NCBI RefSeq assembly: GCF_000425105.1 | Contig: NZ_AULD01000006.1 | Location: 248,001 to 312,000 of the forward strand | Reading direction: 5' to 3' | Origin: Agrococcus lahaulensis DSM 17612 | GTDB lineage: Bacteria; Actinomycetota; Actinomycetes; Actinomycetales; Microbacteriaceae | DNA length: 64,000 bases | Shown here: positions 26,340-34,980 of the stretch, piece after piece | Layout: every line of letters starts with the position of its first letter | How positions within the stretch are numbered: position 1 is the first letter of the stretch | The notes under the pieces: generated by a model | Database searches by the model: none | Told to the model about the DNA's origin: nothing | Seen by the model: the letters and a program-made list of their open reading frames with translations, nothing else | Position numbers and translations under genes: made by a program

Positions 26340-27180
26340 GCCGCCTCGCTCTCGCCCACCGGATGACGAGCCCCCGCCGGGGCCCGAACAGCAACGCTAG
26401 CCCGAAGGCGAGCCCCTGCGAGAGCACGACGGCCCCGCCCGGGGAGATGTCGAGCCAGAAGGCGCCGAGGAGCCCCACCATCGACGCTGCGACCGTGATG
26501 CCGACGGACCACGCGAGCAGCGCATCCCACCGCACGGCGATGAGCGACGCCGTCGCGCCCGGGATGACGAGCATCGCGACGACGAGGATGATGCCCACCG
26601 CCTGCAGCGCCGTCACGACCGTGAGCGCGAGCGCGCCGAGCAGCACGGCGTGCAGCAGCCGCGGCCGCAGGCCGATCGCGTGCGCGTGGCCGGGGTCGAA
26701 CGCGACGAGCGTGAGGTCGCGGCGCAGCACGAGGAGCGCGACGCACACGATCGCGCCGACGATGAGCACCTGGGCGATGTCAGCGTCCGAGACGCCGAGC
26801 ACGTTGCCGAACAGGATGTGCTGCAGGTCGGTCTCGGCGGGCGTCACCGAGACGATGACGAGCCCGAGCGCGAACAGGGTCGTGAAGACCACGCCGATCG
26901 CCGCATCCGCCTTGATCCGCGAGGCGGCGCGCACGCCGCCGATGAGCGCGACCGCCCCGATGCCGAACACCGCCGCGCCGAGCGCGAACGGCAGGCCGAG
27001 GATGTAGGCGAGCGCGACGCCGGGCAGCACCGCGTGGGAGACGGCGTCGCCCATGAGCGACCAGCCCATCTGCACGAGCCACGTCGACAGCAGGGCGCAC
27101 GCGACCGCGGCGACGAGCGTGACGAGGATCGCGCGCAGCATGAAGTCGTAGGTGAAGGGCGCGAGCAGGACGTCGATCAT
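26320..27180 (-). CDS. Manganese/zinc-type ABC importer permease
   Basis: The protein has 286 residues and 8-9 transmembrane helices of the ABC-3 family (MntB/ZnuB/PsaC): MGWSLMGDAVSHAVLPGVALAY and the coupling-helix Gly region LVVAMLVIPGATASLIA. It moves Mn(II) (or Zn(II)) inward. The start codon overlaps the ATPase stop by 4 nt (ATGA). The C-terminal tail (RWARARRHAVDGG) is encoded over the mntR start. Confidence 0.9.
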   Translation of the reverse strand: MIDVLLAPFTYDFMLRAILVTLVAAVACALLSTWLVQMGWSLMGDAVSHAVLPGVALAYILGLPFALGAAVFGIGAVALIGGVRAASRIKADAAIGVVFTTLFALGLVIVSVTPAETDLQHILFGNVLGVSDADIAQVLIVGAIVCVALLVLRRDLTLVAFDPGHAHAIGLRPRLLHAVLLGALALTVVTALQAVGIILVVAMLVIPGATASLIAVRWDALLAWSVGITVAASMVGLLGAFWLDISPGGAVVLSQGLAFGLALLFGPRRGLVIRWARARRHAVDGG

Positions 27181-27920
27181 CGCTCCCCCGCCGCTCCGGC
27201 ACCGAAGGCCTCGGCGATGCGCTCGGGGCTCAGCGCCTCCTCGGGCGGGCCCTGGTGCAGGAGCCGGCCGCGCAGCAGCAGCACGTCGTCGACGAGCTCC
27301 GCGACGCCCGAGAGGTCGTGGTGCACGATGACGACCGTGCGGCCGCGCTCGCGGAGCCCGCGCAGCACCGAGACGATGCGCGCCTCGCTCGAGCGGTCGA
27401 CGCCGGCGAAGGGCTCGTCGAGCAGCAGCAGCTCGGCGTCCTGCGCGATCGCCCGCGCGACGAAGGCGCGCTTGCGCTGGCCGCCCGAGAGCTCGCCGAT
27501 CTGCCGGTCGGCGAGCTCCGCGATGCCGAGCAGCTCGAGCGCGTCGGCGACGGCGGCGCGGTCGGCGGCGCGCGGGATGCGCAGGAGCCCCATGCGCCCG
27601 AAGCGGCCGGTCGTGACGACATCGCGCACCGTGACCGGGAAGTCCCAGTCGACCGACTCGGCTTGCGGCACCGAGGCGACGAGGCCAGCGCGGCGCGCCT
27701 CGGCGGGTCTCCGGCCGAGGATCCGCACCGTCCCCTCGTGCGGCACGCGCTCGAGGATCGCGGCGAGCATCGACGACTTCCCCGAGCCGTTGACGCCCAC
27801 GAGGCCGGTGATCCGGCCCGATCGGATGCGCGCGGTCACGTCGTCGAGGGCACGCACGTCGCCGTAGCGCACCCCGAGCCCCTCGACGACGATCGCGTCG
27901 TGCGCTGCCGTGCCGCTCAT
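27177..27920 (-). CDS. Manganese/zinc-type ABC importer ATPase
   Basis: The protein has 247 residues. It has Walker A GVNGSGKSS, Q-loop SVPQAESVDWDFPVTV (the SVDWDFP segment is typical of Mn/Zn-chelate importers), signature LSGGQRKR, Walker B LLLLDEPFAGVD and switch HH. It overlaps the genes on each side by 4 nt. Confidence 0.93.
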   Translation of the reverse strand: MSGTAAHDAIVVEGLGVRYGDVRALDDVTARIRSGRITGLVGVNGSGKSSMLAAILERVPHEGTVRILGRRPAEARRAGLVASVPQAESVDWDFPVTVRDVVTTGRFGRMGLLRIPRAADRAAVADALELLGIAELADRQIGELSGGQRKRAFVARAIAQDAELLLLDEPFAGVDRSSEARIVSVLRGLRERGRTVVIVHHDLSGVAELVDDVLLLRGRLLHQGPPEEALSPERIAEAFGAGAAGER

Positions 27921-28852
27921 CCGCCCAGTCCTCCCAGGATCGCCTCGATGTCGTGCTCGACGAGCGCGAGGTAGGTCGGCGCCGGGCCGTCGGGCGCCGA
28001 GAGCGAGTCGACGTGCAGGCTGCCGTCGAAGCGCGCGCCCGCGCCGCGCGCGATCTGCTGCTGGGTGCCCGGGTTCGTCGTCGACTCGCAGAAGACGGTC
28101 GGCACCTGGCGCTCCTCGACGATCGCGGCGACCTCGGCGATCGACTGCGGCGTGCCCTGGCCGCCGGCGTTCACGGGCCACAGGCTCGCCTCGTCGAGGC
28201 CCGCGTCGCGAGCGAGGTAGCTGAAGGCGCCTTCGCACGTGACGAGCACGCGGTGCCGCTCGGGGAGCCGCGCGACGCCGTCGCGGAGGCGCTCGCCGAG
28301 CGCGTCGAGGCGCGCGGTCAGGGCCGCGGCGCGCGCGTCGATCGCGGCGCGCTCGGCCGGGACGAGGTCGCCGATCGCGACGCGGAGCGCCTCGACGTAG
28401 CGGGCGCCCTCCGCGGGCGCGACCCACGCGTGCGCGTTGGGATTGCCGGCGTAGTGGCCCGTCTCGATCGCGATCGGCTCGACGGCGTCGCTCAGCACGA
28501 CGCGCGGCGCGTCCTGCCGCTCGACGAGGGTCAGCAGCCAGTCGTCGATCCCCCACCCGTTCACGACGACGAGGTCGGCGCCCTCGGTGCGGACGAGGTC
28601 GCCGGGCGTCGGCTCGTAGTCGTGCACCTCGACGCCCGGCCGCGTGAGCGACTCGACACGCGCCGCGTCGCCCGCGACCTCGCGCGCGATGTCGGCGATC
28701 ACGGTGAAGGTCGCGAGCACGAGCGGGCGATCGTCGCCGGGCGGCGCCGCGGGCGCAGCGGTCGCGCAACCGGTGAGCGCCGCGGCGGCGACGACCGCGG
28801 ACGTCGCGGCACCCGCGATCCTTCGCCGCGCCGCATGCTGATTTTTCGGCAT
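27917..28852 (-). CDS. Metal-binding lipoprotein of the Mn/Zn ABC importer
   Basis: The protein has 311 residues from ATG 28852. It has a lipoprotein signal ending in the lipobox LTGC and belongs to the cluster A-I solute-binding family (ZnuA/PsaA/MntC). Likely metal ligands are His in VHDYEPTPGD, His in NPNAHAWVAP and Glu in CEGAFSYLARD; the fourth-ligand region CESTTNPG has Asn where Mn-binding PsaA has Asp. ATG 28852 is chosen over ATG 28870 because a -10-like CATGAT lies 6 nt before it and a perfect palindrome covers it. First gene of the importer-mntR operon. Confidence 0.88.
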   Translation of the reverse strand: MPKNQHAARRRIAGAATSAVVAAAALTGCATAAPAAPPGDDRPLVLATFTVIADIAREVAGDAARVESLTRPGVEVHDYEPTPGDLVRTEGADLVVVNGWGIDDWLLTLVERQDAPRVVLSDAVEPIAIETGHYAGNPNAHAWVAPAEGARYVEALRVAIGDLVPAERAAIDARAAALTARLDALGERLRDGVARLPERHRVLVTCEGAFSYLARDAGLDEASLWPVNAGGQGTPQSIAEVAAIVEERQVPTVFCESTTNPGTQQQIARGAGARFDGSLHVDSLSAPDGPAPTYLALVEHDIEAILGGLGG

Positions 28853-28859
28853 GCCGAAA
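28844..28859. promoter_or_regulatory. Palindromic operator over the importer start codon
   Basis: A perfect 16-bp palindrome TTTCGGCATGCCGAAA. It spans the ATG at 28852 and abuts a -10-like CATGAT at 28864-28859. A DtxR/MntR dimer bound here would cover about -8 to +8 of a leaderless transcript. The regulator is most likely the MntR encoded at the operon's end. Confidence 0.7.
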
Positions 28860-28881
28860 TCATGCCACATGCGCGCGCCGA

Positions 28882-28943
28882 GCGGACCCCTTTGGGCGCC
28901 GCGGACCCGACATGCGGGGTCCGCGCTGCCGGAAGGGGTCCGC
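28882..28943 (-). terminator. Nested inverted repeats after murI-rph-rdgB
   Basis: An outer pair GCGGACCCCTT (28882-28892) / AAGGGGTCCGC (28933-28943) encloses an inner 8-bp hairpin GCGGACCC / GGGTCCGC (28901-28924). All four arms share the same core, so alternative pairings are possible. The element separates rdgB (ends 28959) from the metal-importer promoter. Confidence 0.6.
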
Positions 28944-28958
28944 GCAGAGGGCGGGCGG

Positions 28959-29588
28959 CTACGCGCCGCGGATGCGCTCCGCGAGCGCCGCGAACGCGAT
29001 CCGGCGGTGGCTCAGCGCGTCCTTCTCCTCGGCGCTCAGCTCGGCCGACGAGCGGCCCCCGCCGTCGTGCGGCACGAAGATCGGGTCGTAGCCGAACCCG
29101 CCCTCGCCGCGCGGCGCATGCGCGACCTCGCCCGCCCACTCGCCGCGCACCGCGAGCTCGCCGTCGGCGTCGACCCACGCGGCCGCGCACACGAAGCGCG
29201 CGCCGCGGTCGGCCCGGTCACCGAGGTGCTCGAGCAGCAGCTCGAGGTTGTCGCGGTCGTCGCGCGTGCCCGCGTAGCGAGCCGAGTGGATGCCGGGGGC
29301 GCCGCCGATCGCATCGACCTCGATGCCCGAGTCGTCGGCGATCGCCGGCAGCCCCGTGCGCTCGTGCGCGGCGCGCGCCTTGATGAGCGCGTTCGCCTCG
29401 AAGCTGTCGCCGTCCTCGACCGGCTCCGGTCCGTCGTCGGGCAGCAGCTCGATGCCGGGCAGGAGCGGCGCGAGGATGCGCTGCAGCTCCTCGACCTTGT
29501 GGGGGTTGCGCGTCGCCACGACGACCTGCAGGCCGCCGCCGCGCGGGTCGATGCCCGTCGAGCCGAAGCCCGTGTCGACGGGGCTCAC
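28959..29588 (-). CDS. rdgB: XTP/dITP pyrophosphatase (RdgB/HAM1)
   Basis: The protein has 209 residues. It has [16 protein letters not shown] at the N-terminus, [25 protein letters not shown] around the catalytic Asp, GFGYDPIF and the late SHRRIAFA. It removes hypoxanthine/xanthine nucleotides from the pool. GTG 29588 overlaps the rph stop (GTGA). The order murI-rph-rdgB is common in actinobacteria. Confidence 0.95.
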   Translation of the reverse strand: MSPVDTGFGSTGIDPRGGGLQVVVATRNPHKVEELQRILAPLLPGIELLPDDGPEPVEDGDSFEANALIKARAAHERTGLPAIADDSGIEVDAIGGAPGIHSARYAGTRDDRDNLELLLEHLGDRADRGARFVCAAAWVDADGELAVRGEWAGEVAHAPRGEGGFGYDPIFVPHDGGGRSSAELSAEEKDALSHRRIAFAALAERIRGA

Positions 29589-30307
29589 GCGAGCGCCTCG
29601 CGCTGCAGCTCGGTGAGCCGCGCGGTGCCGGCGAGCGCGAGGTCGAGCAGCGCGTCGAGCTCCGAGCGGTCGAAGGGCGCGCCCTCGGCGGTGCCCTGCA
29701 CCTCGACGAGCAGCCCGCGGCCGGTCGCCACGACGTTCATGTCGGTGCCGGCGCGCACGTCCTCGAGGTAGTCGAGGTCGAGGGTCGGCTCGCCGTCGAC
29801 GATGCCGACCGAGACGGCCGCGACCGAGTCGACGAGCGGCTTCGCGCTCCTCGGCACCCGCCCCTGCGCCTGCGCCCACGCGACCGCGTCGGCGAGCGCG
29901 ACCCACGCGCCGGTGATCGCGGCGGTCCGGGTCCCGCCGTCGGCCTGCAGCACGTCGCAGTCGACGGTGATCGAGAGCTCGCCGAGCGCCCGCATGTCGA
30001 CGCCCGCGCGCAGGGAGCGGCCGACGAGACGCGAGATCTCGTGGGTGCGCCCGCCGACGCGTCCCTTCACGCTCTCGCGATCCATCCGCTCGTTCGTCGA
30101 GCGCGGCAGCATCGCGTACTCGGCGGTCACCCAGCCCTTGCCCTTCCCCGCCATCCAGCGCGGCACGGTCGGCATGACGGATGCGGTGCACAGCACGCGC
30201 GTGCCGCCGAACGACACGAGGGCGCTCCCCTCGGCCTGCGCGCTCCAGCCCCGCTCGATCGTGACCTCGCGCAGCTGATCGAGCTGCCTGCCGTCCTTGC
30301 GTGCCAT
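29585..30307 (-). CDS. rph: Ribonuclease PH
   Basis: The protein has 240 residues. It has [75 protein letters not shown] and [16 protein letters not shown], all typical of RNase PH. It trims tRNA 3' ends phosphorolytically, relevant here because both tRNAs in the window lack an encoded CCA. AAGGAGAG precedes ATG 30307. Confidence 0.97.
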   Translation of the reverse strand: MARKDGRQLDQLREVTIERGWSAQAEGSALVSFGGTRVLCTASVMPTVPRWMAGKGKGWVTAEYAMLPRSTNERMDRESVKGRVGGRTHEISRLVGRSLRAGVDMRALGELSITVDCDVLQADGGTRTAAITGAWVALADAVAWAQAQGRVPRSAKPLVDSVAAVSVGIVDGEPTLDLDYLEDVRAGTDMNVVATGRGLLVEVQGTAEGAPFDRSELDALLDLALAGTARLTELQREALA

Positions 30308-30317
30308 GGTCTCTCCT

Positions 30318-31154
30318 TCAGTCGGTGCGGCCGGGCAGCTGGATGACCCCGGTCTGGTGGAACTCGACGTGCGTGACCTCGGGCCCGAGGAAGCGACGCG
30401 CGAGCCGGAGGAACGGCTCCTGCGCCTCCGTCGTCGCCTCGAACTCGTAGGTCGGGCTCGCGTCGACGGGGGCGAGCATGCGCCGATCGCTCAGGATGCG
30501 GTAGACGTCGCCCGCCGTCTCCTCGGCGCTCGAGACGAGCCGCACGTCGGGGCCGGCGACGTAGCCGATCGCGCCCGCGAGCAGCGGGTAGTGGGTGCAG
30601 CCGAGCACGAGCGTGTCGAGCCTCTCGGCGAGCAGCGGCTCGAGGTACTCGCGCGCGGCCTCGAGCACTTCGTCGCCCGTCGTGACGCCCGCCTCGACGA
30701 ACTCGACGAAGCGCGGCGCGGCGCCGGCCGCGACATGCGGCACGCCCGCGGCGGCGAACGCGCGCTGGTAGGCGCCGGAGCCGATCGTGCCGGCCGTGCC
30801 GATCACGCCGATGCGGCCAGAGCGGCTCTGCGCGACGGCGGCGCGCACCGCGGGGTCGATGACCTCGACGACGGGGATGCCCATCCCCGCCTCGTAGCGC
30901 TCGCGCGCGACGTCGAGGGTCGCCGCGGAGGCGGTGTTGCACGCGATGACGAGCATCTTCACGCCCTGCGCGACGAGCGTGTCGAGCACGTCGAGCGCGA
31001 GCGCCCGCACCTCGGCCTGCTCGCGCGGCCCGTAGGGGCCGTTCGCGGTGTCGCCGATGTAGGTGATCGACTCGGCCGGCAGCTGGTCGATGAGCGCCCT
31101 CGCCACGGTGAGCCCTCCGACGCCGCTGTCGAAGACTCCGATCGGGCGCTGCAC
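30318..31154 (-). CDS. murI: Glutamate racemase
   Basis: The protein has 278 residues. It has [16 protein letters not shown] with the catalytic-site Asp/Ser, and the two catalytic Cys in [12 protein letters not shown] and [12 protein letters not shown]. It makes D-glutamate for peptidoglycan. GTG 31154 is set by a TAGGCT hexamer 7 nt upstream. First gene of murI-rph-rdgB. Confidence 0.96.
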   Translation of the reverse strand: MQRPIGVFDSGVGGLTVARALIDQLPAESITYIGDTANGPYGPREQAEVRALALDVLDTLVAQGVKMLVIACNTASAATLDVARERYEAGMGIPVVEVIDPAVRAAVAQSRSGRIGVIGTAGTIGSGAYQRAFAAAGVPHVAAGAAPRFVEFVEAGVTTGDEVLEAAREYLEPLLAERLDTLVLGCTHYPLLAGAIGYVAGPDVRLVSSAEETAGDVYRILSDRRMLAPVDASPTYEFEATTEAQEPFLRLARRFLGPEVTHVEFHQTGVIQLPGRTD

Positions 31155-31161
31155 GACGGCA

Positions 31162-31167
31162 AGCCTA
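31162..31167 (-). promoter_or_regulatory. -10 hexamer before murI (leaderless)
   Basis: TAGGCT on the minus strand, 7 nt before GTG 31154. Confidence 0.55.
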
Positions 31168-31266
31168 GTCGTGGCCCGCTCACGGCTCGCTCAGAGGCTC
31201 GACCTGTCAGGATGGCTCCGTCGGGCGGAGCCTTCATCCCCTCCCGCGACGGTGAGGAGAGACTGC

Positions 31267-32100
31267 GTGATCGAGTTCGACGCGGTGCGCAAGGAGTACG
31301 CGGGCGGCACGGTCGCGGTCGCGGACTTCAGCCTGCGCGTGCCGACGCACTCGGTCGTCGCGCTCGTGGGCTCCTCGGGCAGCGGCAAGACGACCCTGCT
31401 GCGGATGGTGAACCGCATGGTCGAGCCGACCGCGGGCGCCGTGCGCATCGACGGCGTCGACGTCCGGTCGATCGACGCGGTGCCGCTCCGCCGCTCGATC
31501 GGCTACGTGCTGCAGGCCGGGGGCCTGCTCCCCCACCGCACCGTCGCCGACAACGTCGCGACGGTGCCGGTGCTCGCGGGCCGCTCGCGGCGCGAGGCGC
31601 GGTCGGATGCGCTCGGCCTCCTCGAGCGCGTCGGCCTCGACCCCGCGCTCGCCGACCGCTACCCCGCCCAGCTCTCCGGCGGCCAGCAGCAGCGCGTCGG
31701 CGTCGCGCGCGCGCTCGCCGCCGACCCGAGCATCCTGCTCATGGACGAGCCGTTCGGCGCGGTGGACCCGATCGTGCGCGAGCAGCTGCAGGCGGAGCTG
31801 CGCGCGCTGCAGGCCGAGCTCGGCAAGACGGTGCTGTTCGTCACCCACGACATCGACGAGGCGTTCGCGCTCGGCGACGAGGTGATCGTGCTCCGCGAGG
31901 GCGCCGAGATCGCGCAGCGGGGAACGCCGACCGAGATCCTCGCCTCACCGGCCGACGACTTCGTCGCCTCCTTCGTGGGCGCCGGCACCGCCCGCCGCAC
32001 GCTGCGCATCCGCGAGGTCGACGGCCGCCGCGTCGTCGTCGACGGCGACGACCGCCCGACGGGCGTGCTCGAGGCCGACGCCCGCGAGGGCGCGCCGTGA
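31267..32100 (+). CDS. Osmoprotectant (betaine/choline-type) ABC importer ATPase
   Basis: The protein has 277 residues of the ProV/OpuA/OsmV type: Walker A GSSGSGKTT, Q-loop GYVLQAGGLLPHRTV (typical of this family), signature LSGGQQQR, Walker B ILLMDEPFGAVDP and a C-terminal extension after ~240. It energises uptake of compatible solutes. GTG 31267 follows GAGGAGAG. The next gene starts inside its stop (GTGA). Confidence 0.9.
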   Translation: MIEFDAVRKEYAGGTVAVADFSLRVPTHSVVALVGSSGSGKTTLLRMVNRMVEPTAGAVRIDGVDVRSIDAVPLRRSIGYVLQAGGLLPHRTVADNVATVPVLAGRSRREARSDALGLLERVGLDPALADRYPAQLSGGQQQRVGVARALAADPSILLMDEPFGAVDPIVREQLQAELRALQAELGKTVLFVTHDIDEAFALGDEVIVLREGAEIAQRGTPTEILASPADDFVASFVGAGTARRTLRIREVDGRRVVVDGDDRPTGVLEADAREGAP

Positions 32101-32738
32101 CGTGGCTGAGCCAGAACCTCCACATCGTGTGGGGGCTACTGGCCGATCACCTGCTGCTCTCGGTGCCGCCGATCCTGCTGAGCCTCGTCATCTCGGTGCC
32201 GCTCGGGCGGCTCGCGGCCGGGAGCCGCCGCTGGCGCACGCCGCTGCTGACCGGCACGGGCCTCCTCTACGCGATCCCGTCGCTGCCGCTGTTCATCATC
32301 ATCCCCGCGATCACGGGCTTCGCGCTCCGCTCGCCCGCGACGATCATCACCGCGCTCACGCTCTACGGCTGCGCGCTCCTCGTGCGCGGGGCGGCGGATG
32401 CGTTCGCGTCCGTCCCCGAGGACGTCCGGCTCGCGGCTGAGGCGACCGGGCACTCGCGCTGGGCGATGTTCTGGCGCGTCGAGCTCCCGCTCGCCGGCCC
32501 CGTGCTGCTCGCGTCGCTGCGCGTCGTCGCGGTCTCGACCGTGAGCCTCGTGACGGTCGGCGCCGTCATCGGCATCTCGAGCCTCGGCACGCTCTTCACC
32601 GACGGCTTCCAGCGCGGCATCGAGGCATCCATCCTCACCGGCATCGTGCTCACGGCAGCCGTCGCGTTCGCGCTCGACGGGCTGTGCGTGCTCGCCGGCC
32701 GCGTCGCGATGCCCTGGCGGCGGGCGGTGGCCGCGTGA
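32097..32738 (+). CDS. Osmoprotectant ABC importer permease 1
   Basis: The protein has 213 residues with about 5-6 helices and the BPD_transp_1 EAA loop (EDVRLAAEATGHSRWAMFWRVELPLAGP). The shared N-terminal LLADHLLLSVPPILLSLVISVPLG is typical of OpuBB/OsmW permeases. GTGA coupling to both neighbouring genes. Confidence 0.9.
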   Translation: MTWLSQNLHIVWGLLADHLLLSVPPILLSLVISVPLGRLAAGSRRWRTPLLTGTGLLYAIPSLPLFIIIPAITGFALRSPATIITALTLYGCALLVRGAADAFASVPEDVRLAAEATGHSRWAMFWRVELPLAGPVLLASLRVVAVSTVSLVTVGAVIGISSLGTLFTDGFQRGIEASILTGIVLTAAVAFALDGLCVLAGRVAMPWRRAVAA

Positions 32739-33433
32739 ACCTGCTGCTCGACGCGCTCGCGTGGGTGCTCGATCCCCTCAGCTGGCCGGGCCCGCGCGGC
32801 ATCGGCGCGCGCCTCGTCGAGCACCTCGGGTTCTCGGCGGCCGTCGTGCTCGCCGCGTGCGCGATCGGCATCCCCGCGGGCGTCGCGATCGGCCACACCG
32901 GTCGGGGCCGCGCGCTCGTCATCCTGCTCACGAGCGGCGCCCGAGCGCTCCCCACCCTCGGGCTGCTGACGATCCTCGGGCTCGCGCTCGGGATCGGCCT
33001 CGAGGCGCCCTTCCTCGCCCTGCTCGTGCTCGCCCTCCCGCCCGTGCTCGCGGGCGCCTACGCGGGCGTCGAGTCGGTCGAGCGGCAGGCGGTCGGCGCC
33101 TCGCGCGCGATCGGCATGACGGAGTGGCAGATCGTGCGCGGCGTCGAGCTGCCGCTCGCCGCCCCCGTCATCCTCGGCGGCGTCCGCTCCGCGGCGCTGC
33201 AGGTCATCTCCACCGCGACGCTCGCGGCCTACATCGCCGACACGGGCCTCGGGCGACCGCTCTTCGAGGGGCTCAAGACCCAGCGCTACGACATCATGCT
33301 CGGCGCCTCGTTGCTCGTCGCACTGCTCGCGCTCGTCGTCGAGCTGTGCTTCCAAGCCCTCCAATCCGCGGCGAGCCGCCGCGCCGAACCCCATCGCGCG
33401 CCCCGAGGCGCCAGAGAGAGGACCCCCGCATGA
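32735..33433 (+). CDS. Osmoprotectant ABC importer permease 2
   Basis: The protein has 232 residues. It has an EAA loop (RQAVGASRAIGMTEWQIVRGVELPLAAP) and about 6 helices, paralogous to the preceding permease, so the importer core is probably a heterodimer (OpuBB/OpuBD or OsmW/OsmY type). The C-terminal tail (~212-232) is basic and overlaps the start of the binding-protein gene by 4 nt. Confidence 0.88.
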   Translation: MNLLLDALAWVLDPLSWPGPRGIGARLVEHLGFSAAVVLAACAIGIPAGVAIGHTGRGRALVILLTSGARALPTLGLLTILGLALGIGLEAPFLALLVLALPPVLAGAYAGVESVERQAVGASRAIGMTEWQIVRGVELPLAAPVILGGVRSAALQVISTATLAAYIADTGLGRPLFEGLKTQRYDIMLGASLLVALLALVVELCFQALQSAASRRAEPHRAPRGARERTPA

Positions 33434-34362
33434 CCCGCACCACCCGTAGAGCCGCGCTCGCCCTCGCGGCCGTCGGCACCGCGAGCGCGATGCTCGTCGG
33501 CTGCGCGAGCGCCGATCCGCTCGCCGACGAGAGCGCAGCGCCCTCGAGCGACGGCGACGGCTCGACGCTCGTCGTCGGCTCGCAGGACTACTACTCGAGC
33601 GAGATCATCGCCGAGCTCTACGCGCAGGCGCTCGAGGCCGCCGGCTACACGATCGACCGGCAGCTGCGCATCGGGCAGCGCGAGGTGTACGTGCCAGAGA
33701 TCGAGTCGGGCGCGATCGACCTCTTCCCCGAGTACACCGGTCCGCTGCTGCAGTACTGGTCGCCCGACCCCGAGGAGCGCACGACCGACGAGGTCTACGA
33801 CGCGCTCGTCGCGGCGGCCCCCGAGGGCCTCTCGATCCTCGACCAGGCGGAGGCGACCGATCAGGACGCGTACGTCGTCACTCGCGAGCTCGCGGAGCAG
33901 TACGGACTCGAGACCGTCGCCGACCTCGCCGAGGTCGACGAGCCGCTCACGATGGGGGCGAACTCTGAGGCCGAGAGCCGGCCGAACGGGCCGCAGGGGC
34001 TCGCGAGCGTCTACGGCATCGAGGTCGGCTTCACGCCGATCGAGGACGGCGGCGGCCCGCTCACGATCCGCGCGCTGGAGGACGGCGACATCCAGCTCGC
34101 GATCGTCTACACCGCCGACCCGACGATCGCCCAGAACGACCTCGTCGTGCTCGAGGACACCGAGGGCCTGTTCCTCGCGTCGCACGTCGTGCCGGTCGCG
34201 AGCGACCGGGTGGACGAGGCCGCGCGAGCGGTCGTAAACGAGGTGAGCGCCGCGCTCTCCGCCGACGCGCTCATCGAGCTCAACCGCCGCAGCGTCGAGG
34301 AGCAGTCGCCCGCGGCCGACATCGCGCGCGACTGGCTCGAGGAGGAGGGCCTGCTCTCCTAG
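33430..34362 (+). CDS. Osmoprotectant-binding lipoprotein
   Basis: The protein has 310 residues. It has a lipoprotein signal with lipobox LVGC, then a low-complexity linker (ADESAAPSSDGDGS) and the OpuAC/OsmX domain starting LVVGSQDYYSSEIIAELYAQ with IDLFPEYTGPLLQYW. Aromatic residues (YYS, EYTG, YW) could form the ligand cage. The ligand may be betaine, choline or a related quaternary amine; ergothioneine-type uptake cannot be excluded. It ends 1 bp from the convergent GNAT gene. Confidence 0.88.
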   Translation: MTRTTRRAALALAAVGTASAMLVGCASADPLADESAAPSSDGDGSTLVVGSQDYYSSEIIAELYAQALEAAGYTIDRQLRIGQREVYVPEIESGAIDLFPEYTGPLLQYWSPDPEERTTDEVYDALVAAAPEGLSILDQAEATDQDAYVVTRELAEQYGLETVADLAEVDEPLTMGANSEAESRPNGPQGLASVYGIEVGFTPIEDGGGPLTIRALEDGDIQLAIVYTADPTIAQNDLVVLEDTEGLFLASHVVPVASDRVDEAARAVVNEVSAALSADALIELNRRSVEEQSPAADIARDWLEEEGLLS

Positions 34363-34923
34363 TCAGCGGCGCACCATGCGGTGCATGGGGATCCCGCCCC
34401 ACGTCGGCCCGGTCGAGATCCGCTCGTCGAGGTGCACGAAGCCGCGCCGCTCGTAGAAGCGCGCCGCCCGCGCGTTGCCGTCGATGAGCCACAGGTAGTG
34501 GGGCCGCTCGTCGACGACGGCGTCGAAGAGCGCCGCGCCGAGCCCGGTGCCGTGCATCTCGGCGGCGACGTAGAGCCGGTCGAGCTCGCGACCGGCCGGG
34601 GGCGGCACGAGCCCGAGCTCCCGCTCCCAGCGCGCGGGCGCGGGACCGGCGGCGGCGATGCCGACGATGCGCCCACCGAGCCACGCGATGCGGCGCTCCG
34701 CCTCGCCGGGCTCGCCGAACACGTGCGCGAGCCCCGCGATGTTCGCCTGCTCGAGCCCGCGCTCGCCGAAGTCCTCGGGCAGCTGCCCCGCGTAGGTGCG
34801 CTGCTGCTCGGCGACGAGGAAGCGCGCCCACGCCTCCGCGTCCTCCGGTCTCGGCGCCCGCAGCTCGACGCCCTCGGGCGGCGGGAGCTCGCTCGTCGGC
34901 AGGGGTCGGGTCTCGTCGCGCAC
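34363..34923 (-). CDS. GNAT-family N-acetyltransferase
   Basis: The protein has 186 residues. It has the GNAT fold with acetyl-CoA pyrophosphate loop MHGTGLGAALFDAVV, LWLIDGNARAARFYERRGFVHLDERI and the C-terminal GGIPMHRMVRR. The acceptor is unknown. GTG 34923 is placed by a TAGCGT hexamer 6 nt upstream. It diverges from pncB. Confidence 0.88.
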   Translation of the reverse strand: MRDETRPLPTSELPPPEGVELRAPRPEDAEAWARFLVAEQQRTYAGQLPEDFGERGLEQANIAGLAHVFGEPGEAERRIAWLGGRIVGIAAAGPAPARWERELGLVPPPAGRELDRLYVAAEMHGTGLGAALFDAVVDERPHYLWLIDGNARAARFYERRGFVHLDERISTGPTWGGIPMHRMVRR

Positions 34924-34929
34924 CGATCC

Positions 34930-34935
34930 ACGCTA
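34930..34935 (-). promoter_or_regulatory. -10 hexamer before GNAT gene (leaderless)
   Basis: TAGCGT on the minus strand, 6 nt before GTG 34923. Confidence 0.55.
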
Positions 34936-34968
34936 CCGGCTCCCGCTCCCTCGCCCCGAGCGTCGGCA

Positions 34969-34974
34969 TAGGCT
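34969..34974 (+). promoter_or_regulatory. -10 hexamer before pncB (leaderless)
   Basis: TAGGCT, 6 nt, GTG 34981. Identical hexamer and spacing to the MFS gene at 12351. Confidence 0.6.
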
Positions 34975-34980
34975 GGCGCC

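Noticed and set aside
28850-28870. ATG 28870 as start of the metal-binding lipoprotein
   Set aside because: It lies upstream of the -10-like element; the lipoprotein signal begins naturally at MPKNQHAARRR.
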